Shown: positions 24,161 to 33,688 of the stretch, piece after piece | Numbering within the stretch: the first letter of the stretch is position 1 | Layout of the letters: every line of letters starts with the position of its first letter | Source: Streptococcus parasanguinis | Lineage (GTDB): Bacteria; Bacillota; Bacilli; Lactobacillales; Streptococcaceae | Reading direction: 5' to 3' | NCBI GenBank assembly: GCA_018365265.1 | Contig: JAGZKI010000015.1 | Location: forward strand, 1-41,868 | Length of the DNA stretch: 41,868 nt | Notes under the pieces: generated by a model | Database searches by the model: none | Seen by the model: only the letters and a program-made list of their open reading frames with translations | Told to the model about the DNA's origin: nothing | Program-made: the position numbers and the translations under genes

Positions 24161-26125
24161 ATGAAAAAATCGAAGCTTGCTCTTTTAGCAGGTGTCGCCG
24201 CGGCTTCAACGCTTTTCCTTGCTGCATGTGGCTCATCTTCTAATGCATCAAAAGGGACAACCTACAACTACGTGTATAGTTCTGACCCTGATACCTTGAA
24301 CTATTTGACTTCAAACCGTGCAACTACAAGCGACATTACTACCAACTTGGTCGATGGTTTGTTTGAAAACGACCAATACGGTAACCTAGTGCCTGCTCTT
24401 GCTGAAGACTGGTCTGTTTCAAAAGACGGTCTGACTTATACTTACAAGCTTCGAAAAGATGCGAAGTGGTATGATTCAGAAGGAAATGAATACGCTGACG
24501 TTACTGCAAAAGATTTCGTGACATCTCTAAAATACGTAGCAGATAAAAAATCAGATGCTCTTTACTTGGTTCAAAACTCAGTCAAAGGCTTGGATGACTA
24601 TGTAAACGGGAAAACCAAAGACTTCTCAACCGTTGGGGTAAAAGCTGTTGATGATCACACTCTTCAATACACTTTGAACCAACCAGAATCTTTCTGGAAT
24701 TCTAAATTAACGACTGCTACTATGATGCCAGTTAATGCAAAATTCTTGGAATCAGCTGGGAAAGACTTTGGTAGCGTGAAACCAAATGGTATCCTCTACA
24801 ATGGTCCATACATTTTGAAATCATTCACTTCAAAATCACAAATCGAATTGGATAAAAACCCTGATTACTACGACAAGAAAAATGTTCACATCGATACGGT
24901 TAAATTGACTTACTTCGATGGATCAGACCAAGACTATCTTGCTCGTAACTTCTCAGACGGTAACTTAACTTCTGCTCGTCTCTTCCCAACAAGCTCAACT
25001 TACAGCACAATTCAGAAGAAATTCAAGGATAACATCGTTTATTCTCAACAAGATTCTACTGTCTACTACGCTTACTTCAACGTCAACCGTCAAAACTACG
25101 GTCATACGAAGAAGACTTCTGACGAACAAAAGAACAGCACCAAGACAGCTCTTCAAAACAAAAACTTCCGTCAAGCCTTGAACTTCGCTTTGGATAGAAC
25201 TTCATACAGTGCACAAGCTAATGGTAAAGAGGGAGCATCAAGAACTCTTCGTACACTTCTAGTTCCACCTACATTTGTGCAAGCAGACGGGAAAGACTTC
25301 GGTACGCTCGTTGAAGAAAAACTTGCCGCAACAGGAGATGAGTGGAAAGGTGTGAGCTTTGCTGATGCTCAAGACAGCTTGCATAATGCGGACAAAGCCA
25401 AAGCAGAACTTGCAAAAGCTAAATCTGAATTGCAATCACAAGGTGTTCAATTCCCAATCCATATCGACTATGTTGTAGACCAATCTTCTAGCACTCTTGT
25501 CCAACAAGCAGACTCTATGAAGAGCTCTATTGAAACAGCTCTTGGTAAAGACAATGTCGTGATCGATGTTCAAAAATTGTCTACAGATGATGCAGACAAC
25601 GCGACTTACTTCGCCCAATCACCAGATCAAAAAGACTTTGACATGGATATCACTGGTTGGGGGCCTGACTTCCAAGACCCATCTACTTACTTGAATATCT
25701 TGAACCCAACAGATGGTTCAACCTTGACTGGTATGGGACTTGATCCTAAGAAAGACCAAGCGCTCATCGAGAAAATTGGTTTGAATCAATACAAAGAATT
25801 GCTAGATGCTGCCAATGCTGAAAAATTGGATACCAATGCGCGTTATGAAAAATATGCTGATGCCCAAGCTTGGTTGACAGAAAACGCAATTGTTCTTCCA
25901 ATCTACTCTAAGGGTGGCGTTCCATCTATCACGAAGGTAACACCATTCTCTGCACCAAATTCTGCTATTGGTATTAAAGGTGAATCAACCTTCTTCAAAT
26001 ACCAAAAACTTCAAGATAAGACAGTCACAACTGCTGACTACGAAAAAGCTTATAAGAATTGGTTGAAAGAAAAAGAAGAATCAAACAAAAAAGCGCAAGA
26101 AGAACTTGCAAAACACGTGAAATAA
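24161..26125 (+). CDS. Oligopeptide ABC transporter substrate-binding lipoprotein (AliB/AmiA type), paralogue
   Basis: 654 residues from the ATG after AAAAGGAGACACGAAT. Signal peptide with lipobox FLAAC, SBP_bac_5 fold with VYSSDPDTLNY near the mature N-terminus, LVDGLFENDQYGNLVPALAE, and FRQALNFALDR mid-protein. Closely related along its whole length to the protein at 7622-9589, including the Lys/Glu-rich tail EEKEESNKKAQEEL. Again no transporter genes are linked, so it probably shares a distant Ami-type permease. The two receptors likely differ in peptide preference. Confidence 0.93.
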   Translation: MKKSKLALLAGVAAASTLFLAACGSSSNASKGTTYNYVYSSDPDTLNYLTSNRATTSDITTNLVDGLFENDQYGNLVPALAEDWSVSKDGLTYTYKLRKDAKWYDSEGNEYADVTAKDFVTSLKYVADKKSDALYLVQNSVKGLDDYVNGKTKDFSTVGVKAVDDHTLQYTLNQPESFWNSKLTTATMMPVNAKFLESAGKDFGSVKPNGILYNGPYILKSFTSKSQIELDKNPDYYDKKNVHIDTVKLTYFDGSDQDYLARNFSDGNLTSARLFPTSSTYSTIQKKFKDNIVYSQQDSTVYYAYFNVNRQNYGHTKKTSDEQKNSTKTALQNKNFRQALNFALDRTSYSAQANGKEGASRTLRTLLVPPTFVQADGKDFGTLVEEKLAATGDEWKGVSFADAQDSLHNADKAKAELAKAKSELQSQGVQFPIHIDYVVDQSSSTLVQQADSMKSSIETALGKDNVVIDVQKLSTDDADNATYFAQSPDQKDFDMDITGWGPDFQDPSTYLNILNPTDGSTLTGMGLDPKKDQALIEKIGLNQYKELLDAANAEKLDTNARYEKYADAQAWLTENAIVLPIYSKGGVPSITKVTPFSAPNSAIGIKGESTFFKYQKLQDKTVTTADYEKAYKNWLKEKEESNKKAQEELAKHVK

Positions 26126-26135
26126 TCACGAAAGA

Positions 26136-26168
26136 AAACACCGGGGATTACATCCTCGGTGTTTTTGA
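26136..26168 (+). terminator. Terminator of the second oligopeptide-binding protein gene
   Basis: Arms AACACCGGGGA / TCCTCGGTGTT, loop of about 5 bases, followed by a T-run. Confidence 0.9.
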
Positions 26169-26269
26169 TTAAGGATAAAACTATCTTTGAAACTTTCCTT
26201 AGGTGAGTACGGACGTTAGGTGAAATTATCCAGTGGATGATTTCAGCAATCCAGGAAGTTCCATAACTT

Positions 26270-26334
26270 AGTTTTGGACCTAAGGTTCCAAAACTCCCGA
26301 GTGCTAGAAATACTAGTATTTCTAGCACTTTTCT
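26270..26334. repeat. Two consecutive inverted repeats in a gene-free gap
   Basis: The 313-base gap 26169-26481 has no convincing gene. It carries AGTTTTGGA/TCCAAAACT at 26270-26295 and a perfect 28-base palindrome at 26301-26328 (arms GTGCTAGAAATACT), followed by TTTTCT. The palindrome could terminate transcription from either side. The stretch 26200-26260 has a protein-like minus-strand frame (TSWIAEIIHWIISPNVRTHL) that may be an element remnant. Confidence 0.65.
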
Positions 26335-26481
26335 AACGGCGGAAAGTTTCGGTATTTGTTTAAATAAGCTTAATAAATTAGATTATTATAATTCTTTCCG
26401 CAACACTTGGCTTGTCCTATGTAAAAAACAGTTTGTCTATTTATTGGATTTTTCATTTCTCAATCTTTTATAGACTCAGCG

Positions 26482-28485
26482 CTACCTCACGACAATCTTC
26501 CGATAACTTCTAGAAGTCAGAAGAAAGACGAGAATATAGGAGATGAAAAAGACAGCGCAGATAGAAAGAGTCGTTTGAAGGACCAAGCCCGCATTGGTTG
26601 CTCCTAAGAGGGCAACGATCTTTGCAATCATCTTGTAGGCCACTCCTAGGTAGAGGAAGGAGAAGAATAAAGGAAGGAAAAAGACAGTGAGAATCTGTTT
26701 GCGAATGGTGGTGGCCGTTTGCTTTTGGTCCAACCCTACTTGTTGCAAGATCACAAAATTATCCCGGTCCTCATAGCCCTCTGAAATCTGCTTGTAGTAA
26801 ATGACGAGTACCGTAGACAATAGAAAGATCACCGATAGGAAAATCCCAATAAAGAGGATTGTCCCTGCTGATTCACGCCACTCCTTCTCCATGCTGTATC
26901 GATCAACCCCACCAAACAAAGTCGCACCATATTGACTCATTTTGTCTGTCGAATTAAGCTCTTTGGCCATTCCAGCTATAAAATCTTGGTTTTCTTTATT
27001 TTTAGCACTAATAGAGAATTCCAAATTTTTATCAATTTTTAGTCCCAGTTGGTTCAAGTCAGGGAGGACAAGATACAAGCCCATTTGGTGTTGAAACAGG
27101 TCGGCTTGAGGGAGTTTTCCTTGGATAAAATTGGAGTCTAGTTTTTCTTTAATCGTAAAGGTCTTCCCATTGATTTCTAATTGCGCGTCTAATCTTCCAG
27201 GATATTGATACCCATAGGCTAGGATTTCATTTTCCCCAAGCTCAACTTTTTGACCGGTCAGTTGCTCATAAGTCGCCTGATCAAAAAAGTAGACTACTCC
27301 TTCTGTCTTCAATTCCTGACCAGTTTCTTGATCGGACTGGTCATACACCTCTAAGATCCTTCCATCAATCTTTCGAATTTCAGCCGACCAGTATGTTGTC
27401 TGTGCCACCTGATAATCTGACAGATGTGTCGCATCGGCTGTTTTCTGAATAATAGCTTGAACCTCCTCAATAACCGGTTCTGTTTCAGCATCTGAAGGCA
27501 TATGTCCCACACTAAAATTGTAGTCCGAAGGGTACATAGTATCTAGGTAATTCTGCCCTCCAATAAAGAGATTGAGCGACCCGGTTAAGGTGACCAAGAC
27601 CATGGTGGAAAGAATACTAATGGTCGCAAGACCCGCTGCATTTTTTCGCATCCGAGCTATTAAGTTGGAAACAGAGATAAAATTCTCCGGCTTGTAATAG
27701 TAGGGTTTCCGACCTTTAAGAATTCTTAAGAAGGTAATCGATCCTGCGTTGAATAAGAGATAAGTCGCCAGAATGACCAAGATGACAGCAATAAAGAATC
27801 TTTGGACGGCCGCAACTGGACGCTCAACAGTGAGCGCCAAATAGAAAGCAATTCCTAAGAGACCTAGACCTAACAGAGTTTGGACCAGCAAGAATCTTCC
27901 CTTCTTCTCTCCTGCTTTCTTTTGTTGCATGAGGTGGAGGGAACTGTAGCGCAAAAGGCGTAAAGAATTCAACAAGAGAATGAGGCCAAAAGCTAAGGCT
28001 AACCCAAGTAAAGTGTTAAGAACAGCCCCTATCTGGAAGGTTGATTGAATGACGACTGGTAGACCCATACATTTTAGGAGTAAGGCAAAAATCAAGGGAT
28101 CAAATAAGAGTCCCAAACCCAGTCCCGCGCCAACTGTGAGGATATAGAAGATAAGCAATTCCCATAAGGTCATGACGAGGAGGTGCTTCTTCTCCATCCC
28201 CAGAACACTGTAGAGTCCCAGTTCTTTGGAACGATTTTTCATGACATAGCCATTGGCATAAGCCACTAAAATGATGACGACCAGCTGGACGACGAAACAA
28301 CCAAAACCAAGGACATATCTCGCCGTTCGTCCTCCGTAAGAAGCCTCTAAGTGAGGGGTCGTTGCCAGGGCGATAAAGCTATAGAGGATCATGGTCGTTA
28401 AAATAACGGCTATAGCGAAAGGGTAATAGAGCTTACGATTTTGTTTGAGGTTGGAAAGAGCTAATTTACTCGTTAATTTAAACAT
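26482..28485 (-). CDS. BceB-like ABC transporter permease
   Basis: About 667 residues; start at the second of two adjacent ATGs, 6 bases after GGAGG. Topology is typical of BceB/VraG proteins: about ten membrane helices, with a large extracellular domain of about 200 residues (roughly 310-515) between helices 7 and 8. Such transporters sense and detoxify cell-wall-active peptides such as bacitracin. The start overlaps the end of the ATPase gene. No two-component system is adjacent, which resembles the pneumococcal arrangement where the regulator is encoded elsewhere. Confidence 0.92.
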   Translation of the reverse strand: MFKLTSKLALSNLKQNRKLYYPFAIAVILTTMILYSFIALATTPHLEASYGGRTARYVLGFGCFVVQLVVIILVAYANGYVMKNRSKELGLYSVLGMEKKHLLVMTLWELLIFYILTVGAGLGLGLLFDPLIFALLLKCMGLPVVIQSTFQIGAVLNTLLGLALAFGLILLLNSLRLLRYSSLHLMQQKKAGEKKGRFLLVQTLLGLGLLGIAFYLALTVERPVAAVQRFFIAVILVILATYLLFNAGSITFLRILKGRKPYYYKPENFISVSNLIARMRKNAAGLATISILSTMVLVTLTGSLNLFIGGQNYLDTMYPSDYNFSVGHMPSDAETEPVIEEVQAIIQKTADATHLSDYQVAQTTYWSAEIRKIDGRILEVYDQSDQETGQELKTEGVVYFFDQATYEQLTGQKVELGENEILAYGYQYPGRLDAQLEINGKTFTIKEKLDSNFIQGKLPQADLFQHQMGLYLVLPDLNQLGLKIDKNLEFSISAKNKENQDFIAGMAKELNSTDKMSQYGATLFGGVDRYSMEKEWRESAGTILFIGIFLSVIFLLSTVLVIYYKQISEGYEDRDNFVILQQVGLDQKQTATTIRKQILTVFFLPLFFSFLYLGVAYKMIAKIVALLGATNAGLVLQTTLSICAVFFISYILVFLLTSRSYRKIVVR

Positions 28486-29245
28486 CATGATCCTCCTTTC
28501 CCGCCATGACCGTCAAGGTATCTGAAATTTCTTGGAACATCTGACGCTCTGTCTTTTCTCCGCGGAAGATCTGGTTATAGAGAATCCCATCCTTGATAAA
28601 GAGCACGCGCTTGGCCCGAGCTGCCGCTGCGGTTGAGTGGGTTACCATGAGAATGGTTTGGCCCATGTTATTGATATCTTCAAAGACGTCCAGCAAAGCA
28701 GCTGAAGACTTAGAATCCAGCGCCCCTGTTGGCTCATCAGCCAGGAGGATTTCTGGTGAGGTGATGATGGCCCGCGCTACGGCCACCCGTTGCTTTTGAC
28801 CACCAGAGATTTCGTAAGGGTATTTTTCTAAGAGCTGGTGAATGCCCAACTCCCGGCTGACAGTGTCGACCTTGCTCATCATTTCCTTGACTGGTCTGCG
28901 AGAGAGGACCAGTGGCAAGAGGATATTGTCCTTAACCGATAAGGTATCGAGCAGGTTGAAGTCTTGAAAGACAAAGCCTAGTTTTTCCCGACGGAAACTG
29001 GAGGCATCCTTGTTTTTGATGGTAGAGGTATCGGTGCCATTGAGGTAGACCCGCCCTTCGGTCGGCTGGTCCAGCATGGCCAGGATATTGAGGAGGGTCG
29101 ATTTCCCAGATCCTGATTCCCCCATGATGGCGACGTATTCACCCTTCTCAACGGTAAAATGGATATCCTTTAAGGCTTCAACCTGAGTTCCTTGAAAGCG
29201 GGTTTTGTAGATTTTTTTGATATGTTGAACGTCTAGTAGGGTCAT
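28478..29245 (-). CDS. BceA-like ABC transporter ATP-binding protein
   Basis: 255 residues with Walker A GESGSGKST (about 42-50), Q-loop VFQDFNLLDTL, signature SGGQKQRVAVARAI, Walker B ILLADEPTGALD and His-switch MVTHST. Ribosome site AAGGAACGGACC is modest. Translationally overlapping with the permease gene. Together they should form an antimicrobial-peptide resistance pump of the peptide-7-exporter type. Confidence 0.93.
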   Translation of the reverse strand: MTLLDVQHIKKIYKTRFQGTQVEALKDIHFTVEKGEYVAIMGESGSGKSTLLNILAMLDQPTEGRVYLNGTDTSTIKNKDASSFRREKLGFVFQDFNLLDTLSVKDNILLPLVLSRRPVKEMMSKVDTVSRELGIHQLLEKYPYEISGGQKQRVAVARAIITSPEILLADEPTGALDSKSSAALLDVFEDINNMGQTILMVTHSTAAAARAKRVLFIKDGILYNQIFRGEKTERQMFQEISDTLTVMAGKEDHDV

Positions 29246-29352
29246 GGTCCGTTCCTTTCTAGCTCGATAAAAGCTTCAATCGTTTTTTACAAATCTATTG
29301 TACTAAAACTGAAACGCTTTCACCATAACATAACCTTACATTTTCCCCTTTA

Positions 29353-29374
29353 TTTCTTACATTTTTGTAAGAAA
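29353..29374. promoter_or_regulatory. Palindrome upstream of the BceAB-like genes
   Basis: Arms TTTCTTACA and TGTAAGAAA separated by TTTT form a perfect inverted repeat about 108 bases before the ATPase ATG, upstream of a possible -10 box (TACAAT, minus strand, about 29307-29312). Candidate response-regulator site. Confidence 0.45.
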
Positions 29375-29376
29375 GC

Positions 29377-29413
29377 AAAAATAGGCTAGGACTTGAGGTC
29401 CTAACCTATTTTC
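29377..29413. terminator. Terminator of the Ser-rich lipoprotein gene
   Basis: Stem AAAATAGG / CCTATTTT with an inner GGAC/GTCC pairing, directly after the lipoprotein stop codon on the minus strand. Confidence 0.75.
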
Positions 29414-29422
29414 ATTAATGAA

Positions 29423-29992
29423 TTATTCAGCTGATTTAGATGAAGAGATATAAGGTGAAATCATCTTATATGCACTTTCAAGAGCTTGTTTCATAGTGTC
29501 ACGTCCAGATTTCAATTGTTGTACAAAAACAGTACGCCCTTGTTCAGGAACAACCGTATCATCTGAACCACCAGTTGAAAGTGCTGTATCAAATTGAGTT
29601 TTTGATTCGTCCAATGTCTTGAGAGCTGGCTCTACTTGTTGAGTATATTTAGATCTCAGTGATTCGGGAATTTGATCGCCAATATCTTGAGCATATTTTT
29701 TATAGTTATCCACTAATTTACTATAAAGAGTTTTCATATCACCAATTGTTTTGGCATTATCGATTTCATCATCAGTCAACAAGACAATTTCTGGAATTTT
29801 AACAGAAGAGGTTGCTGATTTAGATGATTTTGATGAACTGCTTGATTTGCTTTCTGAAGTAGATGATTTTTCTACTTTGCTAGAAGAAGCTTTTGCATCT
29901 TTGCTTGATGATTCTGAAGCAGTTTTACCAGAACAAGCTGCTAACGTTGCAACTGACAAGAGAGCCACACCGGCTGTAAGAAGTTTTTTCAT
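29423..29992 (-). CDS. Putative Ser-rich lipoprotein
   Basis: 189 residues from the ATG after AGGAGAAAAAAT; codons upstream are open but lack a ribosome site. Lipobox TLAAC (Cys20), then a Ser/Lys-rich low-complexity linker (about 22-65), then a helical domain with DEIDNAKTIGDMKTLYSKLV. Probably anchored on the outer face of the membrane. I do not recognise a functional family. Own terminator, so probably a single-gene unit. Confidence 0.78.
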   Translation of the reverse strand: MKKLLTAGVALLSVATLAACSGKTASESSSKDAKASSSKVEKSSTSESKSSSSSKSSKSATSSVKIPEIVLLTDDEIDNAKTIGDMKTLYSKLVDNYKKYAQDIGDQIPESLRSKYTQQVEPALKTLDESKTQFDTALSTGGSDDTVVPEQGRTVFVQQLKSGRDTMKQALESAYKMISPYISSSKSAE

Positions 29993-30166
29993 ATTTTTTC
30001 TCCTATAAATAAAGAATGAATATATTTTAAATGATTTTCCTTTAATTGTCAAACATTTTCTGTTTTTAAACACTTGTATACCGCTAATTATCACTAGTTT
30101 TTAACATATTTTATATCCTAAAAATTATTTCTTTTATTGTATTTTTATTCATTATTTGAATAAACA

Positions 30167-30196
30167 AAACCAGAAAAACAGTCTTTTTCTGGTTTA
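30167..30196 (-). terminator. Terminator of the EIIC-DUF915-DUF4767 unit
   Basis: 12-bp stem AAACCAGAAAAA / TTTTTCTGGTTT with a 5-base loop, just after the DUF4767 gene stop codon on the minus strand. The gap 29993-30166 is A/T-rich with no ORF seen. Confidence 0.85.
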
Positions 30197-30205
30197 TTCT
30201 TCTTT

Positions 30206-31324
30206 TTATTGATGAAGTAACTGTGTAAATTCTTCTTGTAGTTCCTTGTTGTCCGTTGGTTTTAGATACATCTTTCCACCATTGGTCGTTGGAGAATGAA
30301 AGACAATGCCTTCTCCTGTATCTGTAATGGCAAAGAAATAACTATGCACATCTGGATACTTGTCCCAATTGCTATAGCGTTCCACGATGCGGTATTTTGC
30401 ATTTCCTTGACCAGTATCCGTATAAATGGCATCCATCTTGCTATTGTCCCCTAGAGTATAGAGGTTGTCTGGTCCTACATCACCGCCAGCGATGCCTTTT
30501 TGATAGTTGGGTTGGCCCATCTTTTCGCCCCAGGTCTTCATAAATTCTGCCAATTTTGCTGATTTCTCAGCATTCCAAGGCGTTTTTTCCTGGCTTTGGC
30601 TATTTCCCGCTGATGGTGTGCTGTCAAAAGTTTGCCAATCGAAACTCTTGAGATCCAATTTTTCCTCATCCGATTTTCCAAAGAGGCTATTCAGATCTGA
30701 CCCAGGTACTTGGACTTCTTCTTCCTGGACTTTGGTCGCAGCTTGAGGCGTCTTTTCTATCCGTGAGAGCACAGCTACCCCACGGCCAGTTCCTGACATC
30801 CAGCTGACTTCTAAGACTTCTCCTCCCTTATAGAGGGTCGTCGCATTGCGCGCTCCACCGTGTCCAGCGACGAAACCTTCGGCTAGCAGAGTCGGTTTTT
30901 GGTCCTTGAGGTAATAGACTCCTGTCACAAAGTAGCTTCCATCGGTCTGCTGATTGGCGATGATCATCTCATCTACCCCATCGTTATTTAAGTCCTTAAA
31001 GGCATAGCGAACGGCATCTGGCTGATTGATCACGGTCTCGATCACCCAACTATTGATCATCCGATCTTCTTTGGCTAATGCATCATTCAATTTGGAAATA
31101 GCATCTAAATCTTTTGAAGTGGCAAAAATCTTTTGGTAGTCTGAAAAAACAGACTGGTATAATTGTTTGTTATCTGCTTTTTTCGCTTGTTTTTTTGCTG
31201 AAGTCTGGCTCGTTGCAGCCTCTTTTTTGGGACTAGACTGGCGTTGGTATCTCTGGTAACAACCTGTTAACAAGACCATACTTGAAGCCACTAAGCCTAA
31301 GGGCATCCATTGTTTTCTTTTCAT
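30206..31324 (-). CDS. DUF4767 lipoprotein
   Basis: 372 residues from the ATG after AAAAGGAGAAAAG. Lipobox LLTGC (Cys22), Lys/Gln/Ser linker, a middle domain with FKDLNNDGVDEMIIANQ (an FG-GAP-like Asp-rich turn), then a C-terminal DUF4767 domain of about 130 residues starting near PWNAEKSAKLAEFMKTWG. Cell-surface protein of unknown function. It follows the DUF915 gene by about 83 bases and shares the terminator, so it may be the last gene of that unit. Confidence 0.82.
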   Translation of the reverse strand: MKRKQWMPLGLVASSMVLLTGCYQRYQRQSSPKKEAATSQTSAKKQAKKADNKQLYQSVFSDYQKIFATSKDLDAISKLNDALAKEDRMINSWVIETVINQPDAVRYAFKDLNNDGVDEMIIANQQTDGSYFVTGVYYLKDQKPTLLAEGFVAGHGGARNATTLYKGGEVLEVSWMSGTGRGVAVLSRIEKTPQAATKVQEEEVQVPGSDLNSLFGKSDEEKLDLKSFDWQTFDSTPSAGNSQSQEKTPWNAEKSAKLAEFMKTWGEKMGQPNYQKGIAGGDVGPDNLYTLGDNSKMDAIYTDTGQGNAKYRIVERYSNWDKYPDVHSYFFAITDTGEGIVFHSPTTNGGKMYLKPTDNKELQEEFTQLLHQ

Positions 31325-31407
31325 CTTTTCTCCTTTTGTCTCCCATGTTTTCATACTGATCTTTATTATACTAAAAAAAGGGTGAGGAAGGAATCCCTTC
31401 TTCACAC

Positions 31408-32265
31408 TTAGTTTTCTTTATTCGGTTTCTTTCTACGATCTGTTTGACTTTCGATATGCTGTTTGACTAGTGCAACGACCTCATCATTGGTTGGAAGGTC
31501 CGAGTGCTGAGCATCTTCGCCCGTTACGGTGATCTCTGTATAACTAGCAGCTTGGTTTTGGTAGATATATTTCCCAGCGGAAACACTGGCGTCCGGGACC
31601 AACTCATCTGAATCATAGGTGATGGTCCCTGCTACTGAATACATATGAAGGGTTGTGGGGATAGCTTCTTTTCCCTTGATAAAATCGGCCAACATCTCAG
31701 ATTTATTTTTGATATTGGTTTCCGTGAAATTATAGGGAGTTCCAATGGTCATGAGGGTTTTGAGATCCACATCATAATCCTCTAGATAATTTTCAATAAA
31801 GGCTGTATAGATCAAGCCCCCATTGGAGTGACCCAAGCCCTTGAAATTATTAAAATTGTATTTTTCTTGGAGGGCTTCAAAAGCCTGATTGAATAATTTA
31901 GCCTGTTTTTTAATATTGCTATAGCCATCTTTGTTGTTTTCAAAACCAACCACAATCACTGGTTCATTGTCCTTGGCATCCATACTTCCACTATAGGTGA
32001 TATGCCCATCATTCCAAACCTTAACCTTAAGTAGACTGTGTTTGGTTCCTTGGCGGCCCTGGTTGAGCTTGGTCACCAAGCCATCGAAGCGGTTCTCCGT
32101 CGCAGAGCTTCCCGGGATCATGATGATGGGAGACAGTTTGGAATTATAAAATTTCTCGATTTTTGAAACATTGGTCCGAGTCCAGCTATAAGAAGGAATG
32201 GCTAAAGCGATTAAGAAAAGACTGACCAAAGTGAGGACGATCGTTGTTTTTTTAGATGGCTTCAT
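31408..32265 (-). CDS. DUF915 alpha/beta hydrolase
   Basis: 285 residues. N-terminal signal or anchor helix (about 8-25), then an alpha/beta-hydrolase domain: MIPGSSATENRF oxyanion-type loop, GLGHSNGG with nucleophile Ser147, and a C-terminal AQHSDLP that supplies the probable catalytic His. DUF915 members are extracellular or membrane-bound lipase-like enzymes with unknown natural substrates. The start overlaps the EIIC gene by 14 bases, so translation is coupled. Confidence 0.88.
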   Translation of the reverse strand: MKPSKKTTIVLTLVSLFLIALAIPSYSWTRTNVSKIEKFYNSKLSPIIMIPGSSATENRFDGLVTKLNQGRQGTKHSLLKVKVWNDGHITYSGSMDAKDNEPVIVVGFENNKDGYSNIKKQAKLFNQAFEALQEKYNFNNFKGLGHSNGGLIYTAFIENYLEDYDVDLKTLMTIGTPYNFTETNIKNKSEMLADFIKGKEAIPTTLHMYSVAGTITYDSDELVPDASVSAGKYIYQNQAASYTEITVTGEDAQHSDLPTNDEVVALVKQHIESQTDRRKKPNKEN

Positions 32266-33544
32266 CGCTTTCTCCTTTCACTTTTAAGTCTTTTCGGATA
32301 CGATTTCCCATACGGACAAATGGTAGATAAAGGAGCACATCGACGGCAAAACAAAGTATACTGACAGCTAAGGCTCTAAGACTCCCTCCCGTTCCAATAA
32401 AAGAATAAAGAAGGCTAGGAGTCCCATCTGGCACCGGATAGACGGCTGCTGGCATCAGTTTGAGGCACAAAGCTACAGCTGCTATCGCCATATTCACCAA
32501 AGGGATCAACAAGAAAGGAATCACATATAGGAGGTTGAGAAGGACCGGTATCCCTACCATGAAAGACGCTCCGTTGTTAAAGAGACTTGGAAACAGACTG
32601 AGGAGGCTGACTTTCTTGTCCTTTTGACTTCGTGAAACCAATAAGATTGCAACCAAAAGCGCTAGGACAGCTCCAACACCTGCTACCAGACCAAAACTAC
32701 GGTACAAATTGGTCAAGGTATAGAGATGAGGAATGCCTGTCGTTGTATGATGCGTCACAGCGTAGGTGAGATTTTCCAAAGCAAAATTGTCATCCGCAAT
32801 TGAGTTCAAGGCAAAGGCTTGACTATTACCAAACCAAGCAGATAGCCCACTAAATAGTCCCATGACAAAGGTGGACAGGAGATGATGACTGCTTACCGTT
32901 AGAGAAGCCAAGAACTGTCGGATAGTCTGAAAAATATTAAATTGATTTCCAAGAACCACAAGAAGATTGAGGCTGACCCCTAGAACTAAGGATAAGAAAA
33001 TGGGACGCACCGTCTTGGGTTGATAGATGAAATCCTTGTCTACAATCTGGTCGTCACTGGCCTTGGATAGACGAAAGATCTGCCCAATTAGATAGCCTAA
33101 AAAAATCGCTAAGACGATATTGGTCGTCGCAGGTAAGTTGATACGCGTCAGTTGCCCATCATTGAGTGGTCTCACCAACAATTCCTGGGACCCTACAATC
33201 AAGCTGACCAAAAGAGCGGTGACACCTGCTGTCCCTGTACTTCTACCGTAGTGCCCAGCTGTGTATTTTCCAGCGAAGTAGGTCGCTAACGGTCCAGCTA
33301 GACCTCCTAGAAAGTTGGAAATATTACCGAGGACCTGGCTGATGGCCTGATCCCATGGCAACCAGCTATCCATCGAAAAGAGCTGATGGATATAGCCACG
33401 ATCGGAGAAGACCGATAAGGCGATCACCCGAATGATTCCTGAAAATAGAAAAAAAGGAAATAAGGAAACCAGTGTTTTCTGGGAAATTTGAATCAAACTT
33501 TTTTCTCGTAACCAGAAAAACTTCTGGACTAAATACTTGGTCAT
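32252..33544 (-). CDS. Orphan PTS EIIC transporter
   Basis: 430 residues with about ten hydrophobic segments and the PTS_EIIC pattern of the lactose/cellobiose group (LFPFFLFSGIIRV at the start, then LFNNGASFMVGIPVLLN and YPVPDGTPSLLYSFIGTGG). Normal sugar channels need IIA and IIB components; none are fused or encoded nearby. It may borrow them or have another role. Strong site AACAGGAGGCCCC. It leads a unit with the DUF915 hydrolase and probably the DUF4767 lipoprotein, and is divergent from the MFS gene. Confidence 0.88.
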   Translation of the reverse strand: MTKYLVQKFFWLREKSLIQISQKTLVSLFPFFLFSGIIRVIALSVFSDRGYIHQLFSMDSWLPWDQAISQVLGNISNFLGGLAGPLATYFAGKYTAGHYGRSTGTAGVTALLVSLIVGSQELLVRPLNDGQLTRINLPATTNIVLAIFLGYLIGQIFRLSKASDDQIVDKDFIYQPKTVRPIFLSLVLGVSLNLLVVLGNQFNIFQTIRQFLASLTVSSHHLLSTFVMGLFSGLSAWFGNSQAFALNSIADDNFALENLTYAVTHHTTTGIPHLYTLTNLYRSFGLVAGVGAVLALLVAILLVSRSQKDKKVSLLSLFPSLFNNGASFMVGIPVLLNLLYVIPFLLIPLVNMAIAAVALCLKLMPAAVYPVPDGTPSLLYSFIGTGGSLRALAVSILCFAVDVLLYLPFVRMGNRIRKDLKVKGESDEAI

Positions 33545-33688
33545 GGGGCCTCCTGTTCGAGTTGATTGACTTATTCACGTTTACTGCTTTCTTCTTATTA
33601 TATCATACTCGCGACCGTATCCTTTCGTTTGGAGAGATGTCATCAGTTGAGAATGCTGTTACTATTTTCAAAACTTTTCAAAAACTCT

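Noticed and set aside
23982..24236. 84-codon minus-strand frame across the promoter region of the second oligopeptide-binding protein gene
   Set aside because: It covers the clear promoter and signal-peptide region of that gene and has no ribosome site.
29316..29330. Possible cre (CcpA) site TGAAACGCTTTCA upstream of the BceA-like gene
   Set aside because: One base shorter than the cre consensus, so the central CG is out of register; treated as a chance palindrome.
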